The notes: a model not told the origin generated them from the sequence alone. A stretch of 64,000 nucleotides of DNA from Geomonas diazotrophica (GCF_018919385.1 NZ_JAHLMF010000003.1:124001-188000); one strand, 5' to 3'; numbered from the stretch's first letter, positions 32,938 through 41,958 are shown. Translations and numbers: made by a program.

Positions 32938-34269
32938 CGCGAGGGTGGCATGGCAGTGGTCCTCGAGCCGGGCGGCGAAGTCAAGGTCGTACACCTCGAG
33001 GTTGAACTCGAAGTTGAGCCTGAGGCTTCTGGGGTCGAGGTTGGCGCTGCCGATCAGGCTCCAGCTCCGGTCCACCACCATGAACTTGGTGTGCGCGAAG
33101 GGGGCGGGCTGGGCGTAGATGCGCACCCCCTGCTGCAGGAGCTCCCACAGGTACGAGTTGCTGGCCCACTGCAGGAAGGGGAGGTTGTTGAGCTCGGGGA
33201 GCACCAGGGTGATCTCGACGCCGCGCAGGGCCGCGGTGATCAGGGCCGAGATCAGCGGGCGGTCCGGTATGAAGTAGGGGGTCACGATGGTGACCGTGCG
33301 CCTGGCGCAGGAGAGCGCTCCCAGGATGATCCAGTTCAGCTTCCTGAAGTCCTTGTCCGGTCCGTCGCTCACTGCCCGCACCAGGGCCGTCCCCGTTTCC
33401 GCGATCTCCGGGAAGTAGCGCGCGTCGGTCAGCTGTTTTCCCTTGGCGAAGTGCCAGTCCTCAAGGAAGGTGCGCTGCAGGTCGGCCACCACGGGGCCGG
33501 TAACCTGGAAATGCAGGTCCTTCACCACGGGGGGGGGACCGGCAACCATGTGCCTGCCGCCGATGTTCATCCCGCCGGTAAAGCCGGTCCTGCCGTCGAC
33601 CACCATGATCTTGCGGTGGTTGCGCAGGTTCAGGTATCCCCCAGGTCTCAGGGGGAGGAATCTCATGAACTCCACCTTTGACCCCTTCAAGAGCTCCCAT
33701 GCTGTCGGAACCGAGTATTTCTCCCCCAAGCTGTCCACGATGACCCGCACCTCCACCCCGCGGTTTGCCGCGCGCGTCAGGGACCTGATGAAGCGCTTCC
33801 CGGTCTCGTCTCCGTCGAAGATGTAGGTGGAAAGATGCACCGATGATTGTGCCGCGTCGATGGCGGCGAGCATGGCGGGATACGCCTCCTCGCCGTTTTC
33901 CAGCGGCACCAGGTGGTTTCCCGGCAACAGCCTCGTGCTCACCACGCGCTCGGAAAGGTTGCGCAATTCCCTGAGGTAGGATAGTTCTCCGGGAAGCTTG
34001 GTGGGGGGGAGGTCCGCCGCCTGGGGGAGGATCAGGGCCGGGCCGGCTTCCATGTGCCAGCGCTTGGCACGGCTGTAGATCCGGTTCACCCCCATGCCCC
34101 AGTAGAAGATGGGGCCGAAGAACGGGATGGCGAGGCAGGTGAGGATCCACCCCAGGGCCGAGCGGGGGTCGCGCTTGTTGATCAGCGCGTGCCCGGCGGA
34201 GAGGACGGCCAGCGAGACCAAGGAGACCAAAAGGAGTGTGGTGAAGATGTGGTCCAGCACGTGTGCCAT
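32842..34269 (-). CDS. cls: Cardiolipin synthase (two-PLD-domain)
   Basis: Joins phosphatidylglycerol molecules to make cardiolipin in the inner membrane. The 475-residue protein has two N-terminal membrane segments (about 8-28 and 38-60, with the family signature RDPRSALGWILTCLAIPFFGPIFYW) and two HKD motifs: LRNHRKIMVVDGRTGFTGGMNIG and AHTKFMVVDRSWSLIGSANLDPRS. Length and order are those of ClsA/ClsB. The 3' end overlaps the GGDEF gene in the opposite direction. Confidence 0.94.
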   Translation of the reverse strand: MAHVLDHIFTTLLLVSLVSLAVLSAGHALINKRDPRSALGWILTCLAIPFFGPIFYWGMGVNRIYSRAKRWHMEAGPALILPQAADLPPTKLPGELSYLRELRNLSERVVSTRLLPGNHLVPLENGEEAYPAMLAAIDAAQSSVHLSTYIFDGDETGKRFIRSLTRAANRGVEVRVIVDSLGEKYSVPTAWELLKGSKVEFMRFLPLRPGGYLNLRNHRKIMVVDGRTGFTGGMNIGGRHMVAGPPPVVKDLHFQVTGPVVADLQRTFLEDWHFAKGKQLTDARYFPEIAETGTALVRAVSDGPDKDFRKLNWIILGALSCARRTVTIVTPYFIPDRPLISALITAALRGVEITLVLPELNNLPFLQWASNSYLWELLQQGVRIYAQPAPFAHTKFMVVDRSWSLIGSANLDPRSLRLNFEFNLEVYDLDFAARLEDHCHATLALSRELTLAEMDARSLPVKLRDAAAKLFSPYL

Positions 34270-34322
34270 AAGGATGAGCCTGTCGTCAGCAAAGCATCCG
34301 GCGCAAAGCCGTCATATCATGC

Positions 34323-34350
34323 AAAAAGAGGGCGGCATGGCTGCCGCCCC
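34323..34350 (-). terminator. Terminator of the thioredoxin-like gene
   Basis: Minus strand: GGCGGCA, a four-base loop and TGCCGCC followed by CTCTTTTT. It lies about 35 bases after the stop at 34387. Confidence 0.85.
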
Positions 34351-34386
34351 CCGGTGGAATCTGGCAACTGCTGCGGCATGCAGGGA

Positions 34387-34947
34387 TCAAAGCAGCGTGA
34401 AGGGCTTGGCCCTCTTGGTCCAGTCGCTGTCCGGGTACTCTTTGGAGAGCTGCTGGTAGATCTCCTTCAGCGCCGCGGGGTCGTGGCTCGAACTGAAGCG
34501 CGCCACGCCGCGCAGGTACACCGCCTCCGGTGCCGCCGCGCATTTGGGGCAGCCGTTCAAGAGAGTGCTGAACTGGATCACCGCCTCGTTGAACTGCCCG
34601 TCGTCCAAGCACGCCTTCCCCATCCCCAAGAGCACCGATCCGATCATCTCGTCGGGGGGAAGAAAGCCCACGGTGCGCTGGTGTTCACGCCCGTAGAGGT
34701 CGAGCGTGATCAGCGTCGGGGTCCAGGAGATGCGGAAGTCGCCGGTCTGGGTGTTGGAGGAGACCGGGATCCTGACCGGGACCACGTGGTCCGCGATGAA
34801 GTTCACGACCGCGTCATCGGCGAAGGTGACCTCTTCCATCTGCTTGCAGCCGATACATTGCGGGCTGAAGAATTCCAGCAGAACGGTCTTCTGTTCTGCT
34901 TTGGCCCGAGCCAGCGCTTTGCCCATGTCCGTTTCCCAAGGTATCAT
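34387..34947 (-). CDS. Thioredoxin-like protein with TPR-like tail
   Basis: A 186-residue cytoplasmic protein. The N-terminal 100 residues are a thioredoxin fold (VLLEFFSPQCIGCKQMEEVTF, then ISWTPTLITLD with the cis-Pro). Its active site is CIGC in place of CGPC. The C-terminal part (DGQFNEAVIQFSTLLNGCPKCAAAPEAVYLRGVARF) resembles a tetratricopeptide-type helix pair. The substrate is unknown; a thiol reductase or thioredoxin-like sensor are both possible. Monocistronic, with its own terminator. Confidence 0.8.
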   Translation of the reverse strand: MIPWETDMGKALARAKAEQKTVLLEFFSPQCIGCKQMEEVTFADDAVVNFIADHVVPVRIPVSSNTQTGDFRISWTPTLITLDLYGREHQRTVGFLPPDEMIGSVLLGMGKACLDDGQFNEAVIQFSTLLNGCPKCAAAPEAVYLRGVARFSSSHDPAALKEIYQQLSKEYPDSDWTKRAKPFTLL

Positions 34948-35027
34948 GGTAAACCCTCCTCCCGGTTATCATTAAACCCACGCTAAAGGGTAGCCCCTGT
35001 ATTTCCGGTGTCAAGTCCCCTAACCGC

Positions 35028-35055
35028 TTGCAGTTTTGGGCGAAATGCATATAAT
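35028..35055 (+). promoter_or_regulatory. Promoter for rsmB-rpe-nudix
   Basis: TTGCAG (35028-35033), a 16-base spacer and a perfect TATAAT (35050-35055). Transcription from about 35062 would exclude the ATG codons at 35046 and 35055, and supports the TTG start of rsmB at 35099. Confidence 0.75.
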
Positions 35056-35098
35056 GAATCCGGCCTCGCCCAGACACTCACGCCTGAAAGGAAGTACT

Positions 35099-36448
35099 TT
35101 GTCCAGCAAAAACCCGCGCCGCGCCGCTTTCGATATACTGCTTCGGATCGAAAAAGAGAAGTCCTTCGCAGACATCCTGATTGACCACGAACTGTCCAAG
35201 GACATGATCAAGGGGGCCGACCGCGGCCTTCTCACCGAACTGGTGTACGGCGTGCTGCGCCGGCAGGGAACCCTGGATCACATCATCGGGCAGTTCTCCA
35301 AGCAAAGAACCGACAAGCTCGAGCTCTACGTGCTGCTGCTTTTGCGCCTGGGGCTGTACCAGAGCTTCTTCCTGGACCGCGTCCCGGTGTCGGCCGCGGT
35401 GAACGAGACCGTGAAGCTCGCCAAGGAACTCGCGCCTCGGGCCTCGGGTTTCATCAACGCCATCCTGAGGAACGCGGACAGAAACCGCGACAACATCCGC
35501 TATCCGGACCGCGCCGAGAACCCGGTGGGCTACCTGGCGGTCCGCTACTCCCATCCCGCCTGGCTCACCGGGCAGTGGTGCGACCAGTTGGGCGTGGACG
35601 GTGCCGAGGAACTCGCCGCCGCCATGTCGGAGCCCCCCCCCTTCACCATCAGGACCAACACCCTGCGCGTCTCCCGCGAGGCGCTCATGGCCCGCCTGGC
35701 CGAGGAGGGGATCAACTGCAGCGAGACCCGATGGTCGCCCGACGGCATCAGGCTGAACCAGTCCGGGCTGATCTCGCGGCTACCCTCCTTCCGGGACGGG
35801 CTTTTCACCGTCCAGGACGAGTCCTCGCAACTGGCGCCGCTGTTCCTGGCGCCGGAAAAGGGTGACCGGGTGCTGGACGCCTGCGCGGCCCCCGGCGGCA
35901 AGACCACTCAGATCGCCCAGCTCATGGCGGACACCGGCGAGATCTACGCCTGCGACGTCAACCACAAGAAGCTCAGGCTGATCAAGGAGACCTGCGACCG
36001 GCTGGGGATCACGTCGGTGCGCACCTTCACCATGGACGCCACCGCGCCGTCCCCCGCGATCAAGGAGGTCACCTTCCAGAGGATCCTGGTGGACGCCCCC
36101 TGCTCGGGGCTGGGGGTGATCCGGCGCAACCCCGAAGGGAAATGGAGCAAGTCCCCGGAAGACCTGCTGCCGCAGGCCCGCACCCAGATCACCATCCTGG
36201 AGAACCTCTGCAAGTACCTGGAGAAGGAAGGGACGCTCGTCTACGCCACCTGTTCCACCAGCGTCCAGGAGAACGAGTACGTGATCGATACCTTCCTGCG
36301 CGAGCACCCCGAGTTCGTCGCCGAGGACCTGCGCACGCTCTTCCCCGAGTTCGCGCCGCTGTTCACCGAGCGCGGCTTCTTCAGGAGCTGGCCGCACCGC
36401 GACGGCATGGACGGCTTCTTCGCCGCCCGTCTCAAGAAAACGAGGTAG
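35099..36448 (+). CDS. rsmB: 16S rRNA (cytosine 967-C5)-methyltransferase RsmB
   Basis: Methylates C967 of 16S rRNA. The N-terminal NusB-like domain (residues 1-130, RRAAFDILLRIEKEKSFADILI) is followed by the RsmB/NOP2 catalytic domain, with SAM motif LDACAAPGGKTTQIAQLM and the two cysteines of this fold in VDAPCSGLGVIRRNPE and YATCSTSVQENE. The TTG at 35099 (SSKNPRR next) has AAGGAAG before it and lies downstream of the promoter; upstream ATGs would not be in the transcript. 449 residues. It heads an operon with rpe. Confidence 0.92.
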   Translation: MSSKNPRRAAFDILLRIEKEKSFADILIDHELSKDMIKGADRGLLTELVYGVLRRQGTLDHIIGQFSKQRTDKLELYVLLLLRLGLYQSFFLDRVPVSAAVNETVKLAKELAPRASGFINAILRNADRNRDNIRYPDRAENPVGYLAVRYSHPAWLTGQWCDQLGVDGAEELAAAMSEPPPFTIRTNTLRVSREALMARLAEEGINCSETRWSPDGIRLNQSGLISRLPSFRDGLFTVQDESSQLAPLFLAPEKGDRVLDACAAPGGKTTQIAQLMADTGEIYACDVNHKKLRLIKETCDRLGITSVRTFTMDATAPSPAIKEVTFQRILVDAPCSGLGVIRRNPEGKWSKSPEDLLPQARTQITILENLCKYLEKEGTLVYATCSTSVQENEYVIDTFLREHPEFVAEDLRTLFPEFAPLFTERGFFRSWPHRDGMDGFFAARLKKTR

Positions 36449-36456
36449 GAGAACCT

Positions 36457-37122
36457 ATGAAAAAGATCGCACCATCCATACTTTCCGCCGATTTCGCACG
36501 TCTGGGCGAGGAGATCAAGGCCATCGAGACGGCAGGCGCCGACTACGTCCACATCGACGTGATGGACGGCCAGTTCGTCCCCAACATCACCATCGGCCCG
36601 CTCATCGTCGAGGCCGCGCGCCGGGTGACCACGCTGCCGCTCGACGTGCACCTGATGATCGTCGAACCGGACCGCTACATCCCCGATTTCGCCAAGGCGG
36701 GGAGCGACATCATCGTGGTGCATGCGGAGGCGACCAACCACCTGCACCGCACCATCCAGCTGATCAAGTCCTTCGGCAAGAAGGCGGGGGTCTCGCTCAA
36801 CCCCGCGACCCCGCTGAACGTGCTCGACTACGTCATGGAGGAGCTGGACCTGATTCTCCTGATGACGGTGAACCCCGGCTTCGGCGGCCAGTCCTTCATC
36901 GAGGCCTGCATACCGAAGATCCAGGCGCTGCGCGCCACCATGGACCGCAGGGGGATCGAGGCGGAGCTCGAGGTGGACGGCGGGGTCAAGACCGACAACA
37001 TCGCCCGCATCGCACACGCCGGCGCCGACGTCTTCGTGGCCGGCAGCGCCGTCTTCAACTCGCCGGACTACGCGGCCACCATCTCCGAACTGAAGAGGCG
37101 GGCCAAGGAGCCGGTGCTCTGA
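36457..37122 (+). CDS. rpe: Ribulose-phosphate 3-epimerase
   Basis: Interconverts ribulose 5-phosphate and xylulose 5-phosphate in the pentose phosphate pathway. The 221-residue TIM barrel has IAPSILSADFARLGEE, VHIDVMDGQFVPNITIGP (metal His and catalytic Asp), LDVHLMIVEP, MTVNPGFGGQSF and LEVDGGV. Follows rsmB by eight bases with SD AGGAGA. Downstream, an AAGGAG inside its last codons appears to serve the Nudix gene. Confidence 0.96.
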   Translation: MKKIAPSILSADFARLGEEIKAIETAGADYVHIDVMDGQFVPNITIGPLIVEAARRVTTLPLDVHLMIVEPDRYIPDFAKAGSDIIVVHAEATNHLHRTIQLIKSFGKKAGVSLNPATPLNVLDYVMEELDLILLMTVNPGFGGQSFIEACIPKIQALRATMDRRGIEAELEVDGGVKTDNIARIAHAGADVFVAGSAVFNSPDYAATISELKRRAKEPVL

Positions 37123-37211
37123 TAGCGGAGAACGGGCAGGAACGGCCGGGGTCGCCGGCCGCGATCAGGGAAAGGCTGAAGGCCTCCCTTGCCGCACGCC
37201 GGCGCGCCGCC

Positions 37212-37751
37212 ATGGAGGCGGGGCCCGTTCCCGCCGCCGTCCTGCTCCCCCTGTTCCTGAAGGACGGGGAATACCACATCCTCTTCACCAAGAGGACCAC
37301 CCACCTCACCCACCACAGCGGCGAGATCTCCTTCCCGGGGGGACGCTGCGAGCCAAGCGACCGGGACAGCGCCGACACCGCCACCCGCGAGGCCTGGGAG
37401 GAGGTCGGCATCGACCCCGCCGATGTCGAGATCCTCGGGGAACTGGATGATTGCCACTCCATCCACAACTACCTGGTCACCCCCGTGGTCGGCATCTTCC
37501 CGGAAAACTACCCCCTCACCGTCAACGACGCGGAGATCGAGCGGCTCATCGAGGTGCCGCTGGCGCACTTCTCCAAGTCCGGGGTCTACCGCGTTGAATA
37601 CTGGGACCACAAGGGGTTCAAGAACTACCCGATGTACTTCTACCTCTACGGCGACGACGAGATATGGGGGCTTACCGCGCGCATACTGAAGAACTTCCTG
37701 GACGTGTTGTGGGGAGTGGAGCAGGCGGGTGAGGAGTCGGAGCAGTTCTAG
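37212..37751 (+). CDS. Nudix hydrolase, CoA pyrophosphatase-like (NudL type)
   Basis: Probably cleaves CoA or its derivatives. The Nudix box is in the segment from GGRCEPSDRDSADTATREAW to EEVGI, preceded by TKRTTHLTHHSGEISFPGG, which is the NudL/NUDT7 UPF0035 signature (THHSGEISFPGG). The first ATG is at 37212, but the frame is open back to the rpe stop and encodes a plausible N-terminal helix (IRERLKASLAARRRAA). A CTG at 37119 lies eight bases after AAGGAG. The true start is therefore probably upstream and non-ATG. The stop TAG shares CTAG with the converging gene. Confidence 0.85.
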   Translation: MEAGPVPAAVLLPLFLKDGEYHILFTKRTTHLTHHSGEISFPGGRCEPSDRDSADTATREAWEEVGIDPADVEILGELDDCHSIHNYLVTPVVGIFPENYPLTVNDAEIERLIEVPLAHFSKSGVYRVEYWDHKGFKNYPMYFYLYGDDEIWGLTARILKNFLDVLWGVEQAGEESEQF

Positions 37752-38953
37752 CGGGCTTTGGCGAGCAGGATCCTCTTCAGGTCGATGGCGAGGCGCGTGC
37801 GCTCCTTATCCAGCACGAAGCCCCGCTTGAGCACCCCCTCCTCGATCCCTTTCATGTGCAGCGCCCCCCAGGGCACCACGACGCTATCGTAGCGCTCCAG
37901 CACCCGGTCCAGGTAGCCGAGCAGCACCTGGTTGCGGCGGGTCAGGATGTCGTCCATGATCACCGCGTACATCTCCGGGGTGACGTTTTTCTCGGCCCAG
38001 CGGTTCAGGTTGGCGGCCGCGTCGACCATGGAGGGGGCCCTGCGCAGCTCTTTCCCGACATGGTCCAAAAAGAGCAGGGTCTCGGGGCGGAACGTGCTCA
38101 GGTCGGTGTCCGCGACCAGCACGTCCGGCTGGTTTGCCGCCCGTTTGGGCGCATCCAGCGATTTCTCGTCGATCACGTTTCCGTCAAAGAGGAGCTTCTC
38201 CTGCGAGGCGAGCCCGAGAAAACTCGCCACCTCCCGGTAATCGAAGTGGTTCCGCAGCACCTGTTTCCTGTCGGTCACCCCTTCCGCCAGCACCACGGTC
38301 CGCCCCTTCATCGCAACCCGCGCCACGTCCTCGTAGTACCCTTTTTCCCCGACATGCACCATTCCGGTGAGCCGCAGCGTCTTGCTGCCGCGGCGGTACA
38401 CCCGCTCGGTCAGGTAGAGCCCGCGCGGCGACACCCTGATGAAGCCCGCCGTGTTGTTGAGCGCCCAGGCGTCCGCGAGGAACAGGGTGAACGTCGCCAG
38501 CAGCACGGGGAGAAGGACCAGGTTGACGGCCGTGAAGGCCAGCGTGTTCTTCGCCTCGAAGAAAGGGCCCTCGAAGCGCCAGGGGGGGAGCGTAAGCCCC
38601 GGGGCCTTGCCGTCGCGGTAGCGCGAGATCAAAAGCGGCGGGACGCCAAGCTGCAGCGCCGCCATGGCGATGGCGAAGAACTTGGAGTCTCCCAGCGCCG
38701 GGAAGAGCCAGGCGGCCAGCGGGCAGCCGAACAGGAACGCGATCAGCGGAAGAAAGAGCTTCTTGGGGAGGCGCCGGTCGATCCCCAGTGAGAAGTAGAG
38801 GGGGATAGCGAGAAGCAGGACCGAGTTGGCGACCTGCATCCTGAACATGGTGAGCGGTGCCACCGGGGCGACCAGCGCGGAGAGCTCGTCCAGTACCGAG
38901 AGGAAACCGTCGGCGAAGAACAGGATCAGAAAGAGGTTGGCGAAGTTTCTCAT
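37748..38953 (-). CDS. Membrane protein with TraB/GumN-like C-terminal domain
   Basis: A 401-residue inner-membrane protein. Residues 1-185 hold about five hydrophobic segments (near 5-25, 45-60, 68-90, 95-115, 140-165). The C-terminal part has LTGMVHVGEKGYYEDVARVA, VVLAEGVTDRKQV and VVVPWGALHMKGIEEGVL, reminiscent of the TraB/PrgY/GumN family (GxxH near the start, GxxH later). These are putative metalloproteases or pheromone-shutdown proteins. Assignment is tentative. It converges with the Nudix gene, with which it shares the bases of its stop codon. Confidence 0.65.
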   Translation of the reverse strand: MRNFANLFLILFFADGFLSVLDELSALVAPVAPLTMFRMQVANSVLLLAIPLYFSLGIDRRLPKKLFLPLIAFLFGCPLAAWLFPALGDSKFFAIAMAALQLGVPPLLISRYRDGKAPGLTLPPWRFEGPFFEAKNTLAFTAVNLVLLPVLLATFTLFLADAWALNNTAGFIRVSPRGLYLTERVYRRGSKTLRLTGMVHVGEKGYYEDVARVAMKGRTVVLAEGVTDRKQVLRNHFDYREVASFLGLASQEKLLFDGNVIDEKSLDAPKRAANQPDVLVADTDLSTFRPETLLFLDHVGKELRRAPSMVDAAANLNRWAEKNVTPEMYAVIMDDILTRRNQVLLGYLDRVLERYDSVVVPWGALHMKGIEEGVLKRGFVLDKERTRLAIDLKRILLAKAR

Positions 38954-38965
38954 GGTTTCCCGGGG

Positions 38966-39631
38966 TTATGGTGTGGCGTGGCAGCAGGCCCGTCCCAGCG
39001 GGCAGCCGTCGCAGCAAGGTTTCTTGCGGCAGTGGCGCTTGCACTGTTCCACGATCAGCGCGTGGTACTCGTTGAACAGGGGGACCTCGTGGGGCAGGTG
39101 CTCCATGAAGAGCGAGCGCACCCGGTGGTAGTCATCCCTGTCGCTGACGATTCCCAGCCTGGAAAAGAGGCGGCGGGTGTAGGCGTCGACGACGAAGGAC
39201 GGCTTTCCTCCGGCGTAGAGGAGGATGGAGTCGCAGGTCTCCGGGCCGATGCCGGGTACCCCGATCAGCTCGTCGCGCAGTTGCCGCCAGTCACCGGCGA
39301 ACATCGCCTCCAGGCTCCCGTGCCGCTCGAAAAGCCACTGCACGAACCCTTTCAGCCGCACGCTCTTCACGTTGAAAAAGCCGGAGGGGCGAACCAGCTC
39401 GGCGAGCCGCTCCCGGTGTACCTCCCGGATCGCCTCCGCCGAGAGGAGCCCCTCCCGTTTCAAGTTCGCTATCGCCTTTTCTACGTTGAGCCAGTTGGTG
39501 TTCTGGGTGAGGATGGCACCGACGCAGACCTCGAAGGGGGTGTCCGCGGGCCACCAGTTGAGGGCCCCGTAGCGCCGGTACATCGTGTCGTAAATGTACA
39601 GAAGGCGGGTCTGTGTTTCGCTCGCTGCCAC
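38966..39631 (-). CDS. Endonuclease III-related DNA glycosylase (HhH-GPD, 4Fe-4S)
   Basis: A 221-residue base-excision repair glycosylase. It has the helix-hairpin-helix LIGVPGIGPETCDSILLYA, the catalytic Asp in FVVDAYTRRLFSRLG, and a C-terminal cluster CKRHCRKKPCCDGCPLGRAC holding the 4Fe-4S cysteines. The lysine usual in bifunctional Nth (in the hairpin, GxGxKTA) is replaced (GPETCDS), placing it in the MIG/AlkD-like or archaeal Nth-like group, possibly monofunctional. Separated from the TraB-like gene by 12 bases. Confidence 0.85.
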   Translation of the reverse strand: MAASETQTRLLYIYDTMYRRYGALNWWPADTPFEVCVGAILTQNTNWLNVEKAIANLKREGLLSAEAIREVHRERLAELVRPSGFFNVKSVRLKGFVQWLFERHGSLEAMFAGDWRQLRDELIGVPGIGPETCDSILLYAGGKPSFVVDAYTRRLFSRLGIVSDRDDYHRVRSLFMEHLPHEVPLFNEYHALIVEQCKRHCRKKPCCDGCPLGRACCHATP

Positions 39632-39660
39632 GGTGGTATCTCTGGTGCTGCTGCCTGCCG

Positions 39661-40224
39661 TTAGGGGGCGCTGCTGAGGTCCTGCGCCTCGGTTGCGTCA
39701 TCTTCCAGGTATTCCCTGGAGTACCTGACGTAGTTCCCGGCAGAGCGTCCCAGCCAGGCGATCTCATTCTCGGTGAGGTCCCGCTTGTACTTCGCGGGTG
39801 CCCCGACCCAGAGGGTGCCGGGGGGGATCACGGTCCCTTCGGTGACCAGGGCGCGGGCGCCGACCAGGGCCCCCTTGCCGACCACCGCCTTGTCCATGAT
39901 CATGGCCTGCATGCCGATGAAGGCGCCATCCTCGATGGTGCAGCCGTGCAGGGTGACGCTGTGCCCAACGGTGACGTCGTTGCCGATGACCAGCGGCGCG
40001 CCCGGGTCCTCGGCGTGTTTTTTGTGGGTCACGTGCAGCATGGAGAGGTCCTGGATGTTGGTGCGGTCCCCGATGCTGATCGAGTTCACGTCACCGCGCA
40101 CCACGCAGTTGTACCAGATGCTCGCTTCCTTGCCGATAGTGACGTCGCCGATAACGACGGCCCCCTCCGCGATGAAGGCGGACGGGTCTATCTTCGGCTG
40201 CATCCCTTTGAAAGGGCGGATCAT
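39661..40224 (-). CDS. Gamma carbonic anhydrase family protein (left-handed beta helix)
   Basis: A 187-residue trimeric hexapeptide-repeat protein of the gamma-CA/PaaY/YrdA group. Motifs: SIWYNCVVRGDVNSISIGDRTNIQD, MLHVTH, VGHSVTLHGC and VGARALV. The three zinc-ligand His of Cam are represented by H in MLHVTH, VGHSV and LHGC. ATG at 40224 has GAGGAGAAGG before it; the open frame upstream runs through an R3 repeat. The carbonic anhydrase activity of this subgroup is often unproven. Confidence 0.88.
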   Translation of the reverse strand: MIRPFKGMQPKIDPSAFIAEGAVVIGDVTIGKEASIWYNCVVRGDVNSISIGDRTNIQDLSMLHVTHKKHAEDPGAPLVIGNDVTVGHSVTLHGCTIEDGAFIGMQAMIMDKAVVGKGALVGARALVTEGTVIPPGTLWVGAPAKYKRDLTENEIAWLGRSAGNYVRYSREYLEDDATEAQDLSSAP

Positions 40225-40242
40225 ATCCTTCTCCTCTGTGCA

Positions 40243-40383
40243 CTCCCTTTCCCTCGGGGGGAGTGTTTCGTCTACTTTCCCTCTCCCTCTGGAGAGGGGC
40301 GGGGTGAGGGGATCTGTTTCCTGTTTTCGTCTTGGAGGCCGGGCGTCGCCCTCACCCCCAACCCTCTCCCGGAGGGCGAGGGA
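40243..40383. repeat. R3-family inverted repeat
   Basis: Arms TTTCCCTCTCCCTCTGGAGA with GGGGCGGGGTGAGGG, and CCCTCACCCCCAACCCTCTC with CCGGAGGG, face each other. It lies between nadA and the gamma-CA gene. The long N-terminal extension of the gamma-CA frame is just this repeat translated. Confidence 0.85.
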
Positions 40384-40405
40384 AGCATCGGGCGAGGGGG
40401 GCAAG

Positions 40406-41320
40406 TTAGTCCCGCGGGATGGCCAGCATGCGGTCCAGGGCGCGCTTGGCGGGGATGCGGACCTCTTCCGGGACCTTGACCACGGGGGTCATGCTGACCA
40501 GCGCCTCGTGCACGTCTTCGAGCGAGGTGAGCTTCATGTTGGGACAGATGAGAGCCGGCGAGGCGAGGATGAACTCCTTCTCCGGGTTCTCGCGCTTGAG
40601 CCGCCACAGGATGCCGGCCTCGGTGCCGATGATGAAGCGCTTGGCGCTGCTTTTCTTGCAGTAGTCGTACATGCCGGTGGTCGAGCAGACGTGGTCGGCG
40701 AGCGCCACGACGGCCGGGTTGCACTCCGGGTGACAGACGAAGGGCGCGCCGGGGTTCTGCGCCTTCAGCTCCTTGACCACCTCGGGGCGAAGCCTCTCGT
40801 GGGTGGGGCAGTACCCTTCCCAGAGGTGGAATTTCTTGTCGGTGAAGCGGGCCACGTAGCTCCCCAGGTTCTTGTCCGGGGCGAAGATGATCTCCTTTTC
40901 GCTCATGGACTGGACCACCTTGAGGGCATTGGCGGAGGTGCAGCAGATGTCGCTCTCGGCCTTGACCGCGGCGGAGGAATTCACGTAGGTCACCACCGGC
41001 ACGCCGGGGAGCGTGGCCTTCAGTTTCTTCAGCTCCTCGGCCGACACCATGTCGGCCATGGGGCAACCCGCGTCCAGGCGCGGGAGGAGTACGGTCTTTT
41101 CCGGTGCCAGTATCGAGGCCGATTCGGCCATGAAATGCACGCCGCAGAAGACGATCACCTCGGCGTCAGTCTTGGCGGCCTCCATGGAAAGGGCCAGCGA
41201 GTCTCCCGTTATGTCAGCGATCTCCTGCACTTCGTCGCGCATGTAGTTGTGCGCCAGGAGCACGGCTTTGCGTTCTTTGAGCAGCGATTTAATATCGGAC
41301 TTTAAAGATGCCTGCGTCAT
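40406..41320 (-). CDS. nadA: Quinolinate synthase NadA
   Basis: Condenses iminoaspartate with dihydroxyacetone phosphate to quinolinate for NAD synthesis, with an oxygen-sensitive 4Fe-4S cluster. The 304-residue protein begins [33 protein letters not shown]. It has [43 protein letters not shown], and C-terminal [18 protein letters not shown]. Cluster ligands are the Cys in the [19 protein letters not shown] and ICPNM areas. ATG at 41320 preferred over GTG 41335 because GGTGGTGA precedes it. Divergent from tatA. Confidence 0.95.
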   Translation of the reverse strand: MTQASLKSDIKSLLKERKAVLLAHNYMRDEVQEIADITGDSLALSMEAAKTDAEVIVFCGVHFMAESASILAPEKTVLLPRLDAGCPMADMVSAEELKKLKATLPGVPVVTYVNSSAAVKAESDICCTSANALKVVQSMSEKEIIFAPDKNLGSYVARFTDKKFHLWEGYCPTHERLRPEVVKELKAQNPGAPFVCHPECNPAVVALADHVCSTTGMYDYCKKSSAKRFIIGTEAGILWRLKRENPEKEFILASPALICPNMKLTSLEDVHEALVSMTPVVKVPEEVRIPAKRALDRMLAIPRD

Positions 41321-41430
41321 GTTTGTCACCACCAAACTGTCTTTCTCATTTGAAATATATGGTAAACAGGACCGATCTTAGACAATGTTCGGGATCATGT
41401 CAAACCAATTAAGGTCCTACCTTTGCAAGC

Positions 41431-41459
41431 TTGACACCCGTCGGTAAAACCTCTATTAT
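41431..41459 (+). promoter_or_regulatory. Promoter of tatA
   Basis: TTGACA (41431-41436), a 17-base spacer and TATTAT (41454-41459): a near-consensus sigma-70 promoter about 60 bases before the tatA ATG. Confidence 0.82.
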
Positions 41460-41518
41460 TTTTTGGACTTTTTGTATGACAAACGCGCGTTTGACGCATA
41501 CCAAGCGAGGTAAATAGT

Positions 41519-41851
41519 ATGTTCGGAATCGGGATGCCTGAACTGGTCATCATTTTGGTCATAGCACTCATCGTCATCGGCCCGCAGAAGCTGCCGGACC
41601 TGGCGAAGTCGCTGGGGAAGGGGTTGGCCGAGTTCAAGAAAGCCACCGATGACTTCAAGCAGACCATCGAGGCCGATAGCAGGACCGAAGAGGAGAAGGA
41701 GCACCTGGCCAAGCTGGCCGAGGCCAAGAAGAAGGCCGAGGAGGAGAAGGTGCGCGAGGCCGAGGAGCTCAAGGCCAAGGTCGAGGGGACCGCTGCCGCC
41801 GAACCGGCACCGGCTGCCGCGGCCACCGCGGAAGCGGAGAAGAAGGCCTAG
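41519..41851 (+). CDS. tatA: Twin-arginine translocase subunit TatA/TatB
   Basis: A 110-residue Tat pore subunit. One N-terminal membrane helix ([21 protein letters not shown]) is followed by the amphipathic helix ([20 protein letters not shown]) and a charged Lys/Glu coiled tail ending in Ala/Pro. [12 protein letters not shown] with IGP(Q/K)KLP is common to TatA and TatB; the FKKA and tail length fit either, so the exact subunit is not certain. No tatC is adjacent. Terminator follows. Confidence 0.9.
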   Translation: MFGIGMPELVIILVIALIVIGPQKLPDLAKSLGKGLAEFKKATDDFKQTIEADSRTEEEKEHLAKLAEAKKKAEEEKVREAEELKAKVEGTAAAEPAPAAAATAEAEKKA

Positions 41852-41875
41852 GGGCCTCACAGACATCCGGACGCG

Positions 41876-41902
41876 AAAAAGGCGGGGTGACCCGCCTTTT
41901 TT
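41876..41902 (+). terminator. Terminator of tatA
   Basis: AAAAAGGCGGG, loop GTGA, CCCGCCTTTTTT: a short strong hairpin with a T run 25 bases after the tatA stop. Confidence 0.92.
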
Positions 41903-41958
41903 CTTACCCCGAAGCCGGAATGCTCCAGCACCCGCCTTGGGCGGGCACAGGTGACGCC

